From: Streptomyces sp. LX-29
GTDB lineage: Bacteria > Actinomycetota > Actinomycetes > Streptomycetales > Streptomycetaceae
Assembly (NCBI RefSeq): GCF_029541745.1
Contig: NZ_CP089746.1
Span: 6,891,559-6,955,558, forward strand
Direction: 5' to 3'
Length of the DNA stretch: 64,000 nucleotides
Within the stretch, counting starts at the first letter, position 1; every line of letters begins with the position of its first letter. The notes under the pieces were generated by a model. It had not been told where the DNA came from. It did no database searches and saw only the letters and a program-made list of their open reading frames with translations. A program made the translations under genes and the position numbers. Positions 26,401 to 33,868 of this stretch are shown in pieces.

Positions 26401-26447
26401 AGGTCGCGGGCGCGCACGGGACCGAGCTCAGCTGCCACGAGCCCCAT
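23412..26447 (-). CDS. GAF-SpoIIE phosphatase-HATPase regulator
   Basis: About 1,011 residues from the ATG at 26447 (GAAGGGG upstream). Residues 1 to about 310 resemble the sensor region of AcoR-type activators (RNPIISSWQRSVSLGL, and GAF segment FAEEFGGTNGIGLALAE). A Pro/Ala-rich linker (about 315-435) follows, then a second GAF (LLSEASTRIGTTLDVTRT), a SpoIIE-type PP2C domain (ESGVGGDWFDVIPL, VVGDVVGHGLHAAATMG, LYTDGLIEDR) and a C-terminal HATPase_c (ELLLSELVTNAIRYG, DEGGRGLFLV). Such proteins act on anti-sigma-factor antagonists in partner-switching pathways, with the HATPase as anti-sigma-like kinase. Signal and target are unknown. Confidence 0.9.
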   Translation of the reverse strand: MGLVAAELGPVRARDLFLRGEALDQVEGAVRNPIISSWQRSVSLGLTPEGCELPFRADLDLDGRLVRAAGPVMARLQSLFNGRSMNVSLADGRGAVLQRRFGEPSLVRHLAPIQSVPGFVFAEEFGGTNGIGLALAERQLVNVYGAEHFAERSQSNACSAIPVRDLLSGRIEGVLCFGYPYADIDPGLDTVIRRAAGAIERRLLEQSSARERALLQAYLDARSQVFLGEAASNGLPADLADSGLDWRDQMILKEKAADLIASAQRAAVEVPLPGGRRITLLSRPVRSASGVEGLVIEALLPSRQQCLTVVQPKAAPGPPHAPAQLAPSPWPTLPGGLPDRPASRATAIGAAVVAATPVPPSAETVTAAPPPRGPTPGGPEPGRAVGGAAPPAPRDGEGVAYGPDLTHREGAADREGAGDGATSGLVLVGEPGVGQYAVAARRRLELLSEASTRIGTTLDVTRTTRELAEMAVPRLADFVTIDLPEAVLRGEEPTDPRVDLYRTVVHGIRDDCPFYPAGGRVDLRPSTPHIRCLTSGQPVLEPDLRAATGWLLQDPAHAQRLLAHNVHSLITVPLLARGIVLGVAGFYRSRDPSPYGDDDRALAQELATRAAICVDNARRYTREHSMVLALQRSLLPHGFPEQNAVEIAHRYMPAESGVGGDWFDVIPLSSTRVALVVGDVVGHGLHAAATMGRLRTAAHNFAELDLPPDEVLTHLDNLVGRLDRDESGVEEDPTSTGIIGATCLYAIYDPTSQQCTMARAGHPPPALVGPDGTVTFPDLPAGPPLGLGGLPFETAEFHLPEGSQLVLYTDGLIEDRRRDFDTAFDQLRQVLAHPSRPPEDTCQAVLQSVVPEHPTDDIALLVARTHVLDPLRIATWELPADPALVSEIRAAVTRRLTEWGLDELTFATELLLSELVTNAIRYGSGPIGVRLLYDRTLTCEVSDGSSTAPHLRHAATTDEGGRGLFLVAQLAQAWGTRYTAAGKVIWAECSLDVPGGIPAFAGPRFDDIPAI

Positions 26448-26689
26448 CCCCTTCACATCCCGCCACCGGCGTACGACACCATGGCCCCTCGTCCAGCGGA
26501 GAAGCCGCACCGTTCGTCCAAGTTTATAACTTTGATGACATGGCGGCATGAGTCGGTCAGAGCCGCGCGTGACCATCGGGTCGGTGACGTACGGTGACGA
26601 ATGGGGCCCGAACGGGGTGCGAACGGGGACGCGCGGTGACGGGCCGGTGTGGGCCCGCGGGGGTACCGGACCGGTCCGTGGCCACGTCG

Positions 26690-27661
26690 TCACAGCATCG
26701 CGACCGGATTGACGGGTGAGCCGGTGCCGCCGGGGATGTTCAGCGGGGCCACACAGAGCAGGAACTCATAGCGCTCCGCGGCCGCGCAGGCGGCCGACAC
26801 CCCCTCCAGGTCGAGGTTGTCCAGCAGGGGTACGCCCATCGCGACGACCGCGAGCGCGTGCACCGGCGAGTGCACCCCGTCGACGGGCGAGGGGCGCACG
26901 TCGCTGTCGCCGTCGCCGCCGAGCAGGGCGATGCCTCGCTCGGCCAGCAGCGGTACGGCGTCCACGTGGAAGCCCGCGCTCGCCGTGTCGGGGTCCCAGG
27001 GGCCCAGCTCCGTCCGGCGGCGTAGCTGGCCGGAGCGCAGCAGCACCGCGTCGCCCCCGCCGATCCGCACCCCGAGGGCGTTCTCCGCCGCGACGATGTC
27101 CGCCGCGCGCACGGCCCGGCCCGGCTCCAGCCAGGCGCAGCCGAGAACGGCGGGCAGGTCGAGCAGCACGCCCCGGGTGACCAGCGGCCCGAGGGCCGCG
27201 ACGGAGCCGAAGCGGGCGCCGCCGGCACCGACCAGTTCGCCCGCCGCGCCGCCCTCGTAGAGCCGCCCCCGGTACGCGACGTGCGCCAGGGCGTCCAGAT
27301 GGGTGACCCCCTTGCCGTGGTAGTCGGCGCCGATGAAGTCCTTGTGGGTGGCGGGCTCGGGCGGCTCCACGTCGCCGAGGTCGGCCATGTAGTGCAGGGC
27401 GGGCCTGCGGTTGTCCGGCCCGGCCACGGTGTCCCACGGGCGGGCCATCGGGACCACGGTCCCCGACCGGACCAGGTCGGCGGCGCGTCGTACGTGCTCC
27501 GGGGTCACCCGGTTCCAGGCGCCCCGGTCGGCGGGGTCCCAGCGCCCCCAGGTGCGGACGGACGCGAAGAGCTCGTCGAACTCCTCGCGGGAGACGGCCG
27601 GGCCGTTCGGGAGGTCGGCGGGCGGGGGAGCCGGGCTCCCGACGGGGTCGTTGCTGCTCAT
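26690..27661 (-). CDS. Cyclase-family / kynurenine formamidase-like hydrolase
   Basis: About 323 residues from the ATG at 27661 (MSSNDPVGSPAPP). The metal-binding signature of the family (HxGTHxDxxxH) appears as YHGKGVTHLDALAHVAYRG, with all the ligand positions kept although the Gly-Thr pair is altered. Other supports are GVLLDLPAVLGCAWLEPG, IGGGDAVLLRSGQ and SPVHALAVVAMGVPLLDNLDLE. Family members hydrolyse amide or cyclic substrates using Mn or Zn. It lies 243 bp upstream of the SpoIIE-type gene on the same strand, without overlap. The substrate cannot be predicted. Confidence 0.85.
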   Translation of the reverse strand: MSSNDPVGSPAPPPADLPNGPAVSREEFDELFASVRTWGRWDPADRGAWNRVTPEHVRRAADLVRSGTVVPMARPWDTVAGPDNRRPALHYMADLGDVEPPEPATHKDFIGADYHGKGVTHLDALAHVAYRGRLYEGGAAGELVGAGGARFGSVAALGPLVTRGVLLDLPAVLGCAWLEPGRAVRAADIVAAENALGVRIGGGDAVLLRSGQLRRRTELGPWDPDTASAGFHVDAVPLLAERGIALLGGDGDSDVRPSPVDGVHSPVHALAVVAMGVPLLDNLDLEGVSAACAAAERYEFLLCVAPLNIPGGTGSPVNPVAML

Positions 27662-27901
27662 GGGCTGCTCAGCGCTCCAGGGGTGGGGGCCGGTGGGCCG
27701 CCGCGGTCCGGGCGGCGCCTCATCTCCAGACGTACCCGCTCGGCGGCCCACGGGCAGACCCCTACTTGAGGCTTCTGCGCTGCTCTTCGGCCCCGACCTG
27801 CGGTGATGTCCGCGAAAGCCTCCCAGCGAAGGTGAATGAAACAATTCATGGGGGGCCGCGAGAGGCGGCCTGGACGCATGGCGTGCCGGGGAGGCGAGGA
27901 C

Positions 27902-28099
27902 ATGAAGTTCCTGCTCGAAGTCGAGATCGACGATGCGGCGGCGGAGGGGGAGGCGGCCAGCGAGCTGGGCCGGATCCTGCGGTACTGGGGCGGGAACCTG
28001 CACCACTACGCGTTGCGGCCCGGCGACGGTTCCGCCGTCTACGACTCGGCCTACCGCGAGGTGGGCCGGTGGAGCGTGGTCGCGGCCGCCGGTTCCTGA
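27902..28099 (+). CDS. Small conserved actinomycete protein (65 residues)
   Basis: The ATG at 27902 follows GGGGAGGCGAGGAC, a good ribosome binding site; the frame is open from 27836 but this start gives a compact protein beginning MKFLLEVEIDDAAAEGEAA. It has an acidic N-terminal half (helix-like) and ends YDSAYREVGRWSVVAAAGS. No signal peptide, membrane segment or known motif is visible. The pattern beta-strand, helix, strand resembles other small Streptomyces proteins of unknown function. Genomic context (divergent from the cyclase, upstream of DUF488) gives no function. Confidence 0.65.
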   Translation: MKFLLEVEIDDAAAEGEAASELGRILRYWGGNLHHYALRPGDGSAVYDSAYREVGRWSVVAAAGS

Positions 28100-28184
28100 C
28101 CGTCCGTTGGCGCCGCCCCCGCCGGCTTCGTACCGTCGAGGCACGGCGGGAGGTGCCGTGGGCGGCGCCGGTGAGGAGGAGCGC

Positions 28185-28550
28185 GTGCGGTCCGATACGG
28201 GATTCCGGGTGCGGCGCGTCTACGATCCGCCGGAGCCGGACGACGGGACGCGGGTGCTGGTCGACCGGCTCTGGCCGCGTGGGCTGTCCAAGGAGCGGGC
28301 CGCGGTGGACGAGTGGCCGAAGGAGCTCACCCCGTCCGGGGAGTTGCGCGGCTGGTACCACCGCAACCGCGAGGCGCACGCGGAGTTCGCCGACCGGTAC
28401 CGGGCCGAACTGGCCGAACCGGAGCCCGAGGCGGCGGCGCGGCACCTGCGCGAGCTGGCCCGCACCGCCACGGTCACCCTCCTCACGGCGGTGAAGGACG
28501 TGGACTCCGGCCACGTGCCGGTGCTCCTCGACCACCTGCGCGCCGGGTGA
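28185..28550 (+). CDS. DUF488 family protein
   Basis: About 121 residues from the GTG at 28185, preceded by GAGGAGGA. Diagnostic stretches are RRVYDPPEPDDGTRVLVDRLWPRGLSK, WYHRNREAHAEFADRYRAEL and TVTLLTAVKDVDSGHVPVLLDHL, which match the DUF488/YeaO-like family. These are small soluble proteins of unknown biochemical role. It sits 85 bp downstream of the small protein gene and may be co-transcribed. Downstream begins the repeat field. Confidence 0.88.
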   Translation: MRSDTGFRVRRVYDPPEPDDGTRVLVDRLWPRGLSKERAAVDEWPKELTPSGELRGWYHRNREAHAEFADRYRAELAEPEPEAAARHLRELARTATVTLLTAVKDVDSGHVPVLLDHLRAG

Positions 28551-28555
28551 CGGTC

Positions 28556-29095
28556 GAAGACGGCGGGGAGCGCGCGGGGAGCGCGGGCGGCGCTCGGAGG
28601 CGGCGGGGTGACGGTCGGACGCGGCGGGGTGCGGCGGGTGACGGTCGTTGGTGGCGGGCAGCGGCGGGCGGCGCTCGGAGGTGGCGGCGAGCGCTCGGAC
28701 GCGGCGGGGTGCGGCGGGTGACGGTCGTAGGTGGCGGGGCCCGCGCCCGCGCCGTGGAGAACCAGGCGTACGTCCTCGCCTGCGGCACCGCCGGCCCCCA
28801 CGGCGGCGTTCCGCAGGCCGGGCACAGCATCGTCGTCGACCCCGGTCGGAGGTGGTGGCGAGACGCGGGTGACGCTCGGACGCGGCGGGGTGCGGCGGTG
28901 ACGGTCGGAGGCGGCGGCGAGCGCGGGGAGCGCGGGCAGCGCTCGAAGGCGGCGGCGAGCGGCGGGTGACGGTCGTAGGTGGCGGGCAGCGGCGGGCGGC
29001 GTTCGGACGCGGCGGGGAGCGCGGGCGGCGCTCGGACGCGGCGAGGTGCGGCGGGTGACGGTTGGAGGCGGCCGGGTGCGGCGGGGCCCGGGACT
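28556..29095. repeat. GC-rich imperfect direct-repeat field around a nitrilase remnant
   Basis: Between the DUF488 gene and the epoxide hydrolase the sequence is built from related blocks: CGGCGGGTGACGGTCGTAGG-like and GCTCGGACGCGGCGGGG-like units recur at about 28627, 28707, 28870, 28960 and 29050 in both complete and partial form. The blocks are very rich in G on the plus strand and do not encode a plausible protein. They lie on both sides of a 108-bp coding-like segment (28739-28846). The origin by slippage or recombination is an inference. No IS ends or transposase are present. Confidence 0.75.
28739..28846 (+). pseudogene. Remnant of a carbon-nitrogen hydrolase (nitrilase family) gene
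   Basis: Thirty-six codons read ARARAVENQAYVLACGTAG and then GVPQAGHSIVVDPG. This matches the C-terminal core of nitrilase-superfamily enzymes, where a RAxENQxYVV strand is followed by GHSxVVDPWG. Neither the catalytic Glu, Lys nor Cys region is present in the window, and both ends run into repeat DNA. It is best read as a gene relic. Chance similarity is possible but unlikely given the spacing of the two motifs. Confidence 0.6.
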
Positions 29096-29234
29096 GGCTC
29101 GCCGCCGGCGTCCCGCTGTCAGCGGGCCCGGCGCCCCCGGCCGAAAGGACGGTGGTTTAGCGTCCGTTGGGCCGGGAACCGATCCGGTCGCCTTCCCTTC
29201 GGCACGGCCCACCCCACGACACGTTGGAGGACGC

Positions 29235-30224
29235 GTGACCGCCGCGATCAAGCACGGCTTCGTCGAGGTCAACGGAAACACCCTGCACGTGGCCGAGCAG
29301 GGCGAGGGGCCGCTGGTCCTGCTGCTGCACGGCTTCCCCGAGAGCTGGTACTCCTGGCGCCACCAGTTCGGCCCCCTGGCGGCGGCCGGTTATCGGGTGG
29401 TGGCGCCCGATCAGCGTGGGTACGCGCGCAGCGAGCAGCCCGAGGACGTGGGCGCCTACACCCTCCCGCACCTGGTCGGTGACGTGATCGGGCTGATCCA
29501 CGCGCTCGGCGAGGAGCGGGCGGTCGTCGTCGGGCACGACTGGGGCGCGCCGGTCGCCTGGACGACGGCGCTGTTCCGTCCGGACGTCGTGCGCGCCGTC
29601 GTCGGGCTCAGCGTCCCGCCGACACCGCCCGCCGCGATGAGCCCGCCGTCGGTCACCCGGGAGGTCTACGGCGAGGGCTTCTACCAGGTCTACTTCCAGC
29701 GGCCGGGGGTGGCGGACGCGGAGTTGGCACGGGATCTGCCGGCCACGTTCCGCCGCGTCCTGGCCAGCGGATCGGGCGACCGGCCGGGCGCCGCCGCGCC
29801 GCGGCCGTGGGTCATCCCCGACGGCGCCACCCTCATGGACACGATCCCGGAGCCGGAGCGGCTGCCCGGCTGGCTCACCGCGGCGGACATCGACGCCTTC
29901 GTGAGCGACTACGCCCGGCACGGCGACCGGGCCTTCACCGGCCCCCTCAACTGGTATCGGAACCTCCAGCGCAACAGCGAGCTGCTGACCGCCTTCCAGG
30001 GTCGGAGCATCGACGTGCCCGCGCTCTACGTGGTCGGGGACCGCGACATGGTGACCTCGCTGCGCGGCATGGACAGGCTGCTGCCCTCGCTGGGCGACCT
30101 CATGCCGCGGCTGCACCGCACCCTGACGCTCCCCGGCTGCGGCCACTGGACCCAGCAGGAGCGGCCGGACGAGGTCAACACGGCGCTGTTGCGGTTCCTC
30201 GATCGGCTGCCGGACCTGGACTGA
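29235..30224 (+). CDS. Alpha/beta-fold epoxide hydrolase
   Basis: About 329 residues from the GTG at 29235, which has TTGGAGGA upstream. Motifs of the soluble epoxide hydrolase family: oxyanion HGFPESWYSWRHQ, nucleophile elbow VVVGHDWGAPVAW with the Asp nucleophile, a lid with NWYRNLQRNSEL carrying a candidate Tyr proton donor, acid region YVVGDRDMV and the catalytic His in LPGCGHWTQQE. The reaction would be epoxide to diol by a covalent ester intermediate. The 3' end overlaps the convergent TetR gene by 50 bp. No secretion signal, so cytoplasmic. Confidence 0.92.
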   Translation: MTAAIKHGFVEVNGNTLHVAEQGEGPLVLLLHGFPESWYSWRHQFGPLAAAGYRVVAPDQRGYARSEQPEDVGAYTLPHLVGDVIGLIHALGEERAVVVGHDWGAPVAWTTALFRPDVVRAVVGLSVPPTPPAAMSPPSVTREVYGEGFYQVYFQRPGVADAELARDLPATFRRVLASGSGDRPGAAAPRPWVIPDGATLMDTIPEPERLPGWLTAADIDAFVSDYARHGDRAFTGPLNWYRNLQRNSELLTAFQGRSIDVPALYVVGDRDMVTSLRGMDRLLPSLGDLMPRLHRTLTLPGCGHWTQQERPDEVNTALLRFLDRLPDLD

Positions 30225-31080
30225 CGGACGCAGCGGCGCCACCGGTGGGAAGCGGCCCGGCGGCCGGAGGCGGCCCGGCCGGGCGGAGATCGTCGGCCGG
30301 AAGCGGCGCGTCGGCCGCGAGCCCTGCGCCGGCCGGCGGCGCGGGATCGGCCGCGGGGATCGGTGTGTCGACCGGGGGCGCGGGGTCGGCGGCCAGGAGC
30401 GGCACCTCGGCCGGCGGCGCGGGGTCGGCCGCCGGAGGCGGGCGGAAGGGGAGGCCGGGGGAGCCGGGGGCGGGCGCCGCGGGCGGCCGGGCGGAGGCCA
30501 CCAGTTCGGCGGCCCGCTCGGCCGGGACGCCCGCGGACAGCAGCACCGTCTCCACCGAGGCGGGTCCGGCCTGTGCCGCGCTCAACACACCGCCGTTGAC
30601 CGCCTCCATCAGGCCGAAGAGCACCTGTTCGTGGACGTAGGCGAGGGCCGCGGCCGGGAGCGGCGAGGTGAACGCGCCCTCCCGCATGCCGCGTCGCAGC
30701 AGGTCCGTGCACTCCTTGCGGGCCGGGGCGAGGCTGGCGCGGATGCCCTCGACCGTGACGCTGCGCTGGGCGAGGGAGACCAGCAGGCGGTAGGGCTCGA
30801 CGATCTCCCATACGGCGAGGGTGGCCCGAGCGAGCGCCGCGGCCGGGTCGGACACCCCCGCGCGGCCCGCCGCGTGCGCGGCGGCGACGGCCTCGCCGAC
30901 CCCGTCCACGATCTCCGCGATCAGCGCGTCGCGATTGGGGAAGTGCCCGTACACCGTGCGGCGCACCACGCCGGCGGCGCGGGCGATCTGGTCCATCGAG
31001 GCGTCCGGGTCGCGCACCAGCTCGGTGAGCGCGACCTCCAGGATGCGGCGGCGGTTGGCGTCGGCTCTTCCGGAACTCAC
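30175..31080 (-). CDS. TetR-family repressor with a long Pro/Ala tail
   Basis: About 301 residues from the GTG at 31080 (VSSGRADANRRRILEVAL). The N-terminal helix-turn-helix is clear: MDQIARAAGVVRRTVYGHFPNRDALIAEI. Residues to about 200 form the usual ligand-binding helices. The last about 90 residues are repeats such as ADPAPPAEVPLLAADPAPPVDTP, unusual for the family, and extend the gene 50 bp into the convergent epoxide hydrolase. It is divergent from the MFS exporter with three operator-like palindromes between, so it very probably represses that exporter and itself. Confidence 0.9.
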   Translation of the reverse strand: MSSGRADANRRRILEVALTELVRDPDASMDQIARAAGVVRRTVYGHFPNRDALIAEIVDGVGEAVAAAHAAGRAGVSDPAAALARATLAVWEIVEPYRLLVSLAQRSVTVEGIRASLAPARKECTDLLRRGMREGAFTSPLPAAALAYVHEQVLFGLMEAVNGGVLSAAQAGPASVETVLLSAGVPAERAAELVASARPPAAPAPGSPGLPFRPPPAADPAPPAEVPLLAADPAPPVDTPIPAADPAPPAGAGLAADAPLPADDLRPAGPPPAAGPLPTGGAAASVSPGPAADRGTATAPC

Positions 31081-31089
31081 GAAGCCATT

Positions 31090-31152
31090 TTGCACAGCGC
31101 TGCGCAATCCCGTAAATTGCACACTGCCGTGCAATTACACAGTCGTGTGCAA
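31090..31152. promoter_or_regulatory. Three TetR operator-like palindromes
   Basis: Three 18-bp dyads share a TTGCAC/GTGCAA-type core: TTGCACAGCGCTGCGCAA (31090-31107), TTGCACACTGCCGTGCAA (31117-31134) and TTACACAGTCGTGTGCAA (31135-31152). They lie between the TetR start (31080) and the MFS start (31175), 27 bp and 18 bp apart centre to centre. Their similarity and position point to binding sites for the divergent TetR protein, blocking both promoters. This is inference from symmetry and location. Confidence 0.82.
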
Positions 31153-31174
31153 TCTCCTGAGAGGGTGCGACGCA

Positions 31175-32770
31175 ATGCCGCTGTGGGTGAACAAGCCGGT
31201 CGACGAGGCGACGGGGCCGTACCCCCGGCGCTGGTGGGCGCTGGCCGTCCTGTGTCTCAGCCTTCTGGTCGCGGTCATGGCGAACACCGCCCTGACCGTC
31301 GCCGCCCCCGACATGACCACCGACCTGGGCCTGTCCAGCTCCGACCTCCAGTGGGTGATCGACGGCTACACCGTCCCGTACGCCGCGCTGATGCTGCTGT
31401 TCGGGGCGATCGGCGACAAGTACAGCCGCCGCGGCGCGCTCGTCCTCGGGCTGCTCGTCTTCGGCGGCGGCTCGATAGCCGGCTCGCTGGTCGACAGCGC
31501 CGAGGGCGTCATCGCGGCCCGCGCGGTCATGGGGGTCGGCGCCGCGATGATCATGCCCGCGACCCTCTCCCTGCTCACCGCGACCTTCCCGCGCGAGGAG
31601 CGGGCCAAGGCGATCATCATGTGGAACGGAACGGCGGGCATCGCCATCGCCGCCGGGCCACTGATCGCGGGGGTGCTGCTTCAGGACAACGGCTGGGCCT
31701 CGACCTTCCTGATCAACATCCCGGTCGTGCTGCTCACCATCGTCGGCGCCTTCCTGCTCATCCCGCCGTCCAAGGCCGTGGACCGCGACCGCGTCGACTA
31801 CGTCGGCGGACTGCTCTCGGTGCTGTGGATCGGCGCCCTCGTCTACATGATCATTCAGGGCCCGCACTTCGGCTGGGACGCGAAGGCGATCACCGCCGCC
31901 GTCGTCGCGGGCGTCGGCTGCGCGCTGTTCGTCCTGTGGGAGCTGCGCCACCCGCGCCCCGTGCTGGACGTGCGGAAGTTCGGCCGGCGGCGGTTCGCCG
32001 GGGCCAATCTGGCGGTCGCCCTCTTCTTCGTCGCGGTCTTCGGCGCCTTCTACTTCCTCACCCAGCACCTCCAGTTCGTGCTGGGCTACACCCCCCTGGA
32101 GACCGGCGTCCGGATGCTGCCGCTGGCCGGCGCGGTCTTCGTCGGCTCCGCGCTCACCGGCGTGCTCACCCCGCGCCTGGGCATGAAGGTCACCGTCATG
32201 GCGGGCATGCTGGGCGGCACCGTGGCGATGCTCCTGCTGGCGCGGGTGGACGCGGGGTCGACCTACGGGGATCTGGCCCTCCCGCTGGCGATCCTCGGCC
32301 TGGCCATCGGACTGTCCGTGTCACCCTGCACCGACGTGATCATGGGTTCCTTCCCCGAGTCCGAACTGGGCGTCGGCGGCGCGGTCAACGACACCTCGCT
32401 GGAGCTGGGCGGCTCGCTCGGCATCGCCATCCTCGGCTCGGTGCTGGCCGACTCCTACTCCTCCCACCTGGAGGACGCGGTCGCCCCGGGCCTTCCGCCC
32501 GCGGCGCTGAGCGCCGCTCAGGACTCGGTCGGCGCGGGCCTGGTGGTCGCCCAGAAGGTCGGCGAGCAGGCCGGCCCGGAGCAGGGCCGGGCCATGCTCG
32601 ACGCCGTGCACGGCGCCTTCTCCGACGCCGTCGCGCACACCAGCCTGGTCGGGGCGGTGATCCTGGCCGTCGGCACCGTGGTGGTGGCGATCCTCCTGCC
32701 GCGCCGCACGCCGGTCTCCCCGACGGAGCGGCCCGCCCCGGAGCGGGATCTGGCGCATACGGACCGATGA
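31175..32770 (+). CDS. MFS drug exporter, DHA2 (14-TMS, EmrB/QacA) family
   Basis: About 531 residues from the ATG at 31175 (GAGAGGG upstream), with roughly 14 membrane segments. Family motifs: WVIDGYTVPYAALMLLFGAIGDKYSRRGALV (motif A), RAVMGVGAAMIMPATLSLL and the motif C-like GPLIAGVLL. Proteins of this group export drugs, dyes or the cell's own metabolites by proton antiport. Control by the divergent TetR protein through the three palindromes is likely, with induction by a substrate. The C-terminus is a short polar tail. Confidence 0.93.
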   Translation: MPLWVNKPVDEATGPYPRRWWALAVLCLSLLVAVMANTALTVAAPDMTTDLGLSSSDLQWVIDGYTVPYAALMLLFGAIGDKYSRRGALVLGLLVFGGGSIAGSLVDSAEGVIAARAVMGVGAAMIMPATLSLLTATFPREERAKAIIMWNGTAGIAIAAGPLIAGVLLQDNGWASTFLINIPVVLLTIVGAFLLIPPSKAVDRDRVDYVGGLLSVLWIGALVYMIIQGPHFGWDAKAITAAVVAGVGCALFVLWELRHPRPVLDVRKFGRRRFAGANLAVALFFVAVFGAFYFLTQHLQFVLGYTPLETGVRMLPLAGAVFVGSALTGVLTPRLGMKVTVMAGMLGGTVAMLLLARVDAGSTYGDLALPLAILGLAIGLSVSPCTDVIMGSFPESELGVGGAVNDTSLELGGSLGIAILGSVLADSYSSHLEDAVAPGLPPAALSAAQDSVGAGLVVAQKVGEQAGPEQGRAMLDAVHGAFSDAVAHTSLVGAVILAVGTVVVAILLPRRTPVSPTERPAPERDLAHTDR

Positions 32771-32875
32771 CCTTGGTCGGCGGTGGCGGGGAGGCGCGAT
32801 AGCGGCGGCCGCCGTCGCGGCTTAGGGTCGTGGCAGGGGCGGGAGACAGGCCGTCGTCTGGCTGGGGTGAGTGGC

Positions 32876-33868
32876 ATGCGGGTGCTGCCGGTGGAACGGG
32901 CGGAAGCGTCCCAGACGGCGTTGCGCCTGGTCGACGCCGGCTCGGGTCATCCCGTCGCGATCGATCCGGGGTATCGGGAACCGCTGCGCGTCGCGGTCGA
33001 GCCCCGGTGCGACGAGGCGTACGAGCCCGCGTACGAGACCGCTGCGGGGGCCGCCCCCGGCACCGCCGGGGCCGCAGACTCCGCGGTCGACGCCGCCGCG
33101 GCCTCGGGACTCGTCGACGCCGAGCTGACCGGACTCCGGGTCCGGCTGGTCGGCGACGTCCTGGCGCGCACCGCGGAGCTGTTCGGCGGGCAGGCGCTGG
33201 TGGGCGTGGTGCGCTCCGGGGGCCGCGGGGACGCGCTGGAGGCCCGGGCGGCCGCGCTCGGCGTCCGCCCGGCCGCGGTCGTCGGGGACGGGGCGGAGGT
33301 GACGGAGGCCCTGGGCGGAAAGCCGGAGGTCCATGTGACCGGTGCCCGGGGTGGCGACGCGGAGGCGGAGTACGGGATCGTCCTGCGTGTCGGCGTGGTG
33401 CACGCGCCCGGCGGAGCGCGGTCGACCGGCGCGGGCGCCACGGGGCGCGGACCGTCGTCCGACGTCGCCGCGGTCGTGGCGGGCGACGAGCCCGGCGCCG
33501 ACGACCCGCTGGCGCTGCGGCTGGCCCTGCTGTCCCGCCCGTACTACCAGCTGATCGAGCTCACCCCGGACGTCCTCGCCGAGGCGCGGCACACCCTGGA
33601 GCGGTGGCGACGGGAGGTGGCCGGGTGGGCGCGGGCGCCCTCGAAGCCGATGTGCGCCGAGGTGCTGGCGGAGGCGCTGGGCGGGTTGGAGGCCGATCTG
33701 TTCGTCCCGGCCGTGCTGGACGGGCTGCGGCGGCTGGCGGAGGATCCGGGCCTGCCGGACGGCTCCCGGTTCGAGACCGCCGCCCATCTGGACCGCGTGC
33801 TCGCGCTCGACCTCGTGCGCGAGGTCGGCCGTGACGCCTCCGCCGCGCCGCGCGAGCCGGCGCCATGA
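32876..33868 (+). CDS. Cysteinyl-tRNA synthetase-like protein without catalytic motifs
   Basis: About 330 residues from the ATG at 32876. The segment DPLALRLALLSRPYYQLIELTPDVLAEARHTLERW and the later LEADLFVPAVLDGLRRL resemble the helical part of CysRS and MshC (LRLALLS...EEA...LDDDLNTPAAL). The N-terminus (TALRLVDAGSGHPVAIDPG) recalls the CysRS start. The HIGH and KMSKS motifs and Zn-binding residues are absent, so it cannot activate cysteine. It overlaps the SixA-like gene by 4 bp. The family resemblance is my reading and should be treated as moderate; function unknown. Confidence 0.7.
   Translation: MRVLPVERAEASQTALRLVDAGSGHPVAIDPGYREPLRVAVEPRCDEAYEPAYETAAGAAPGTAGAADSAVDAAAASGLVDAELTGLRVRLVGDVLARTAELFGGQALVGVVRSGGRGDALEARAAALGVRPAAVVGDGAEVTEALGGKPEVHVTGARGGDAEAEYGIVLRVGVVHAPGGARSTGAGATGRGPSSDVAAVVAGDEPGADDPLALRLALLSRPYYQLIELTPDVLAEARHTLERWRREVAGWARAPSKPMCAEVLAEALGGLEADLFVPAVLDGLRRLAEDPGLPDGSRFETAAHLDRVLALDLVREVGRDASAAPREPAP

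Noticed and set aside
23034..26597. A 1,187-codon open frame on the plus strand opposite the SpoIIE-type gene
   Set aside because: It is antisense to a gene with clear GAF, PP2C and HATPase motifs and has no domain of its own. High GC content opens such frames.
28556..29095. The repeat field as a CRISPR array
   Set aside because: Units differ in length and sequence, there are no unique spacers of even size and no hairpin repeat.
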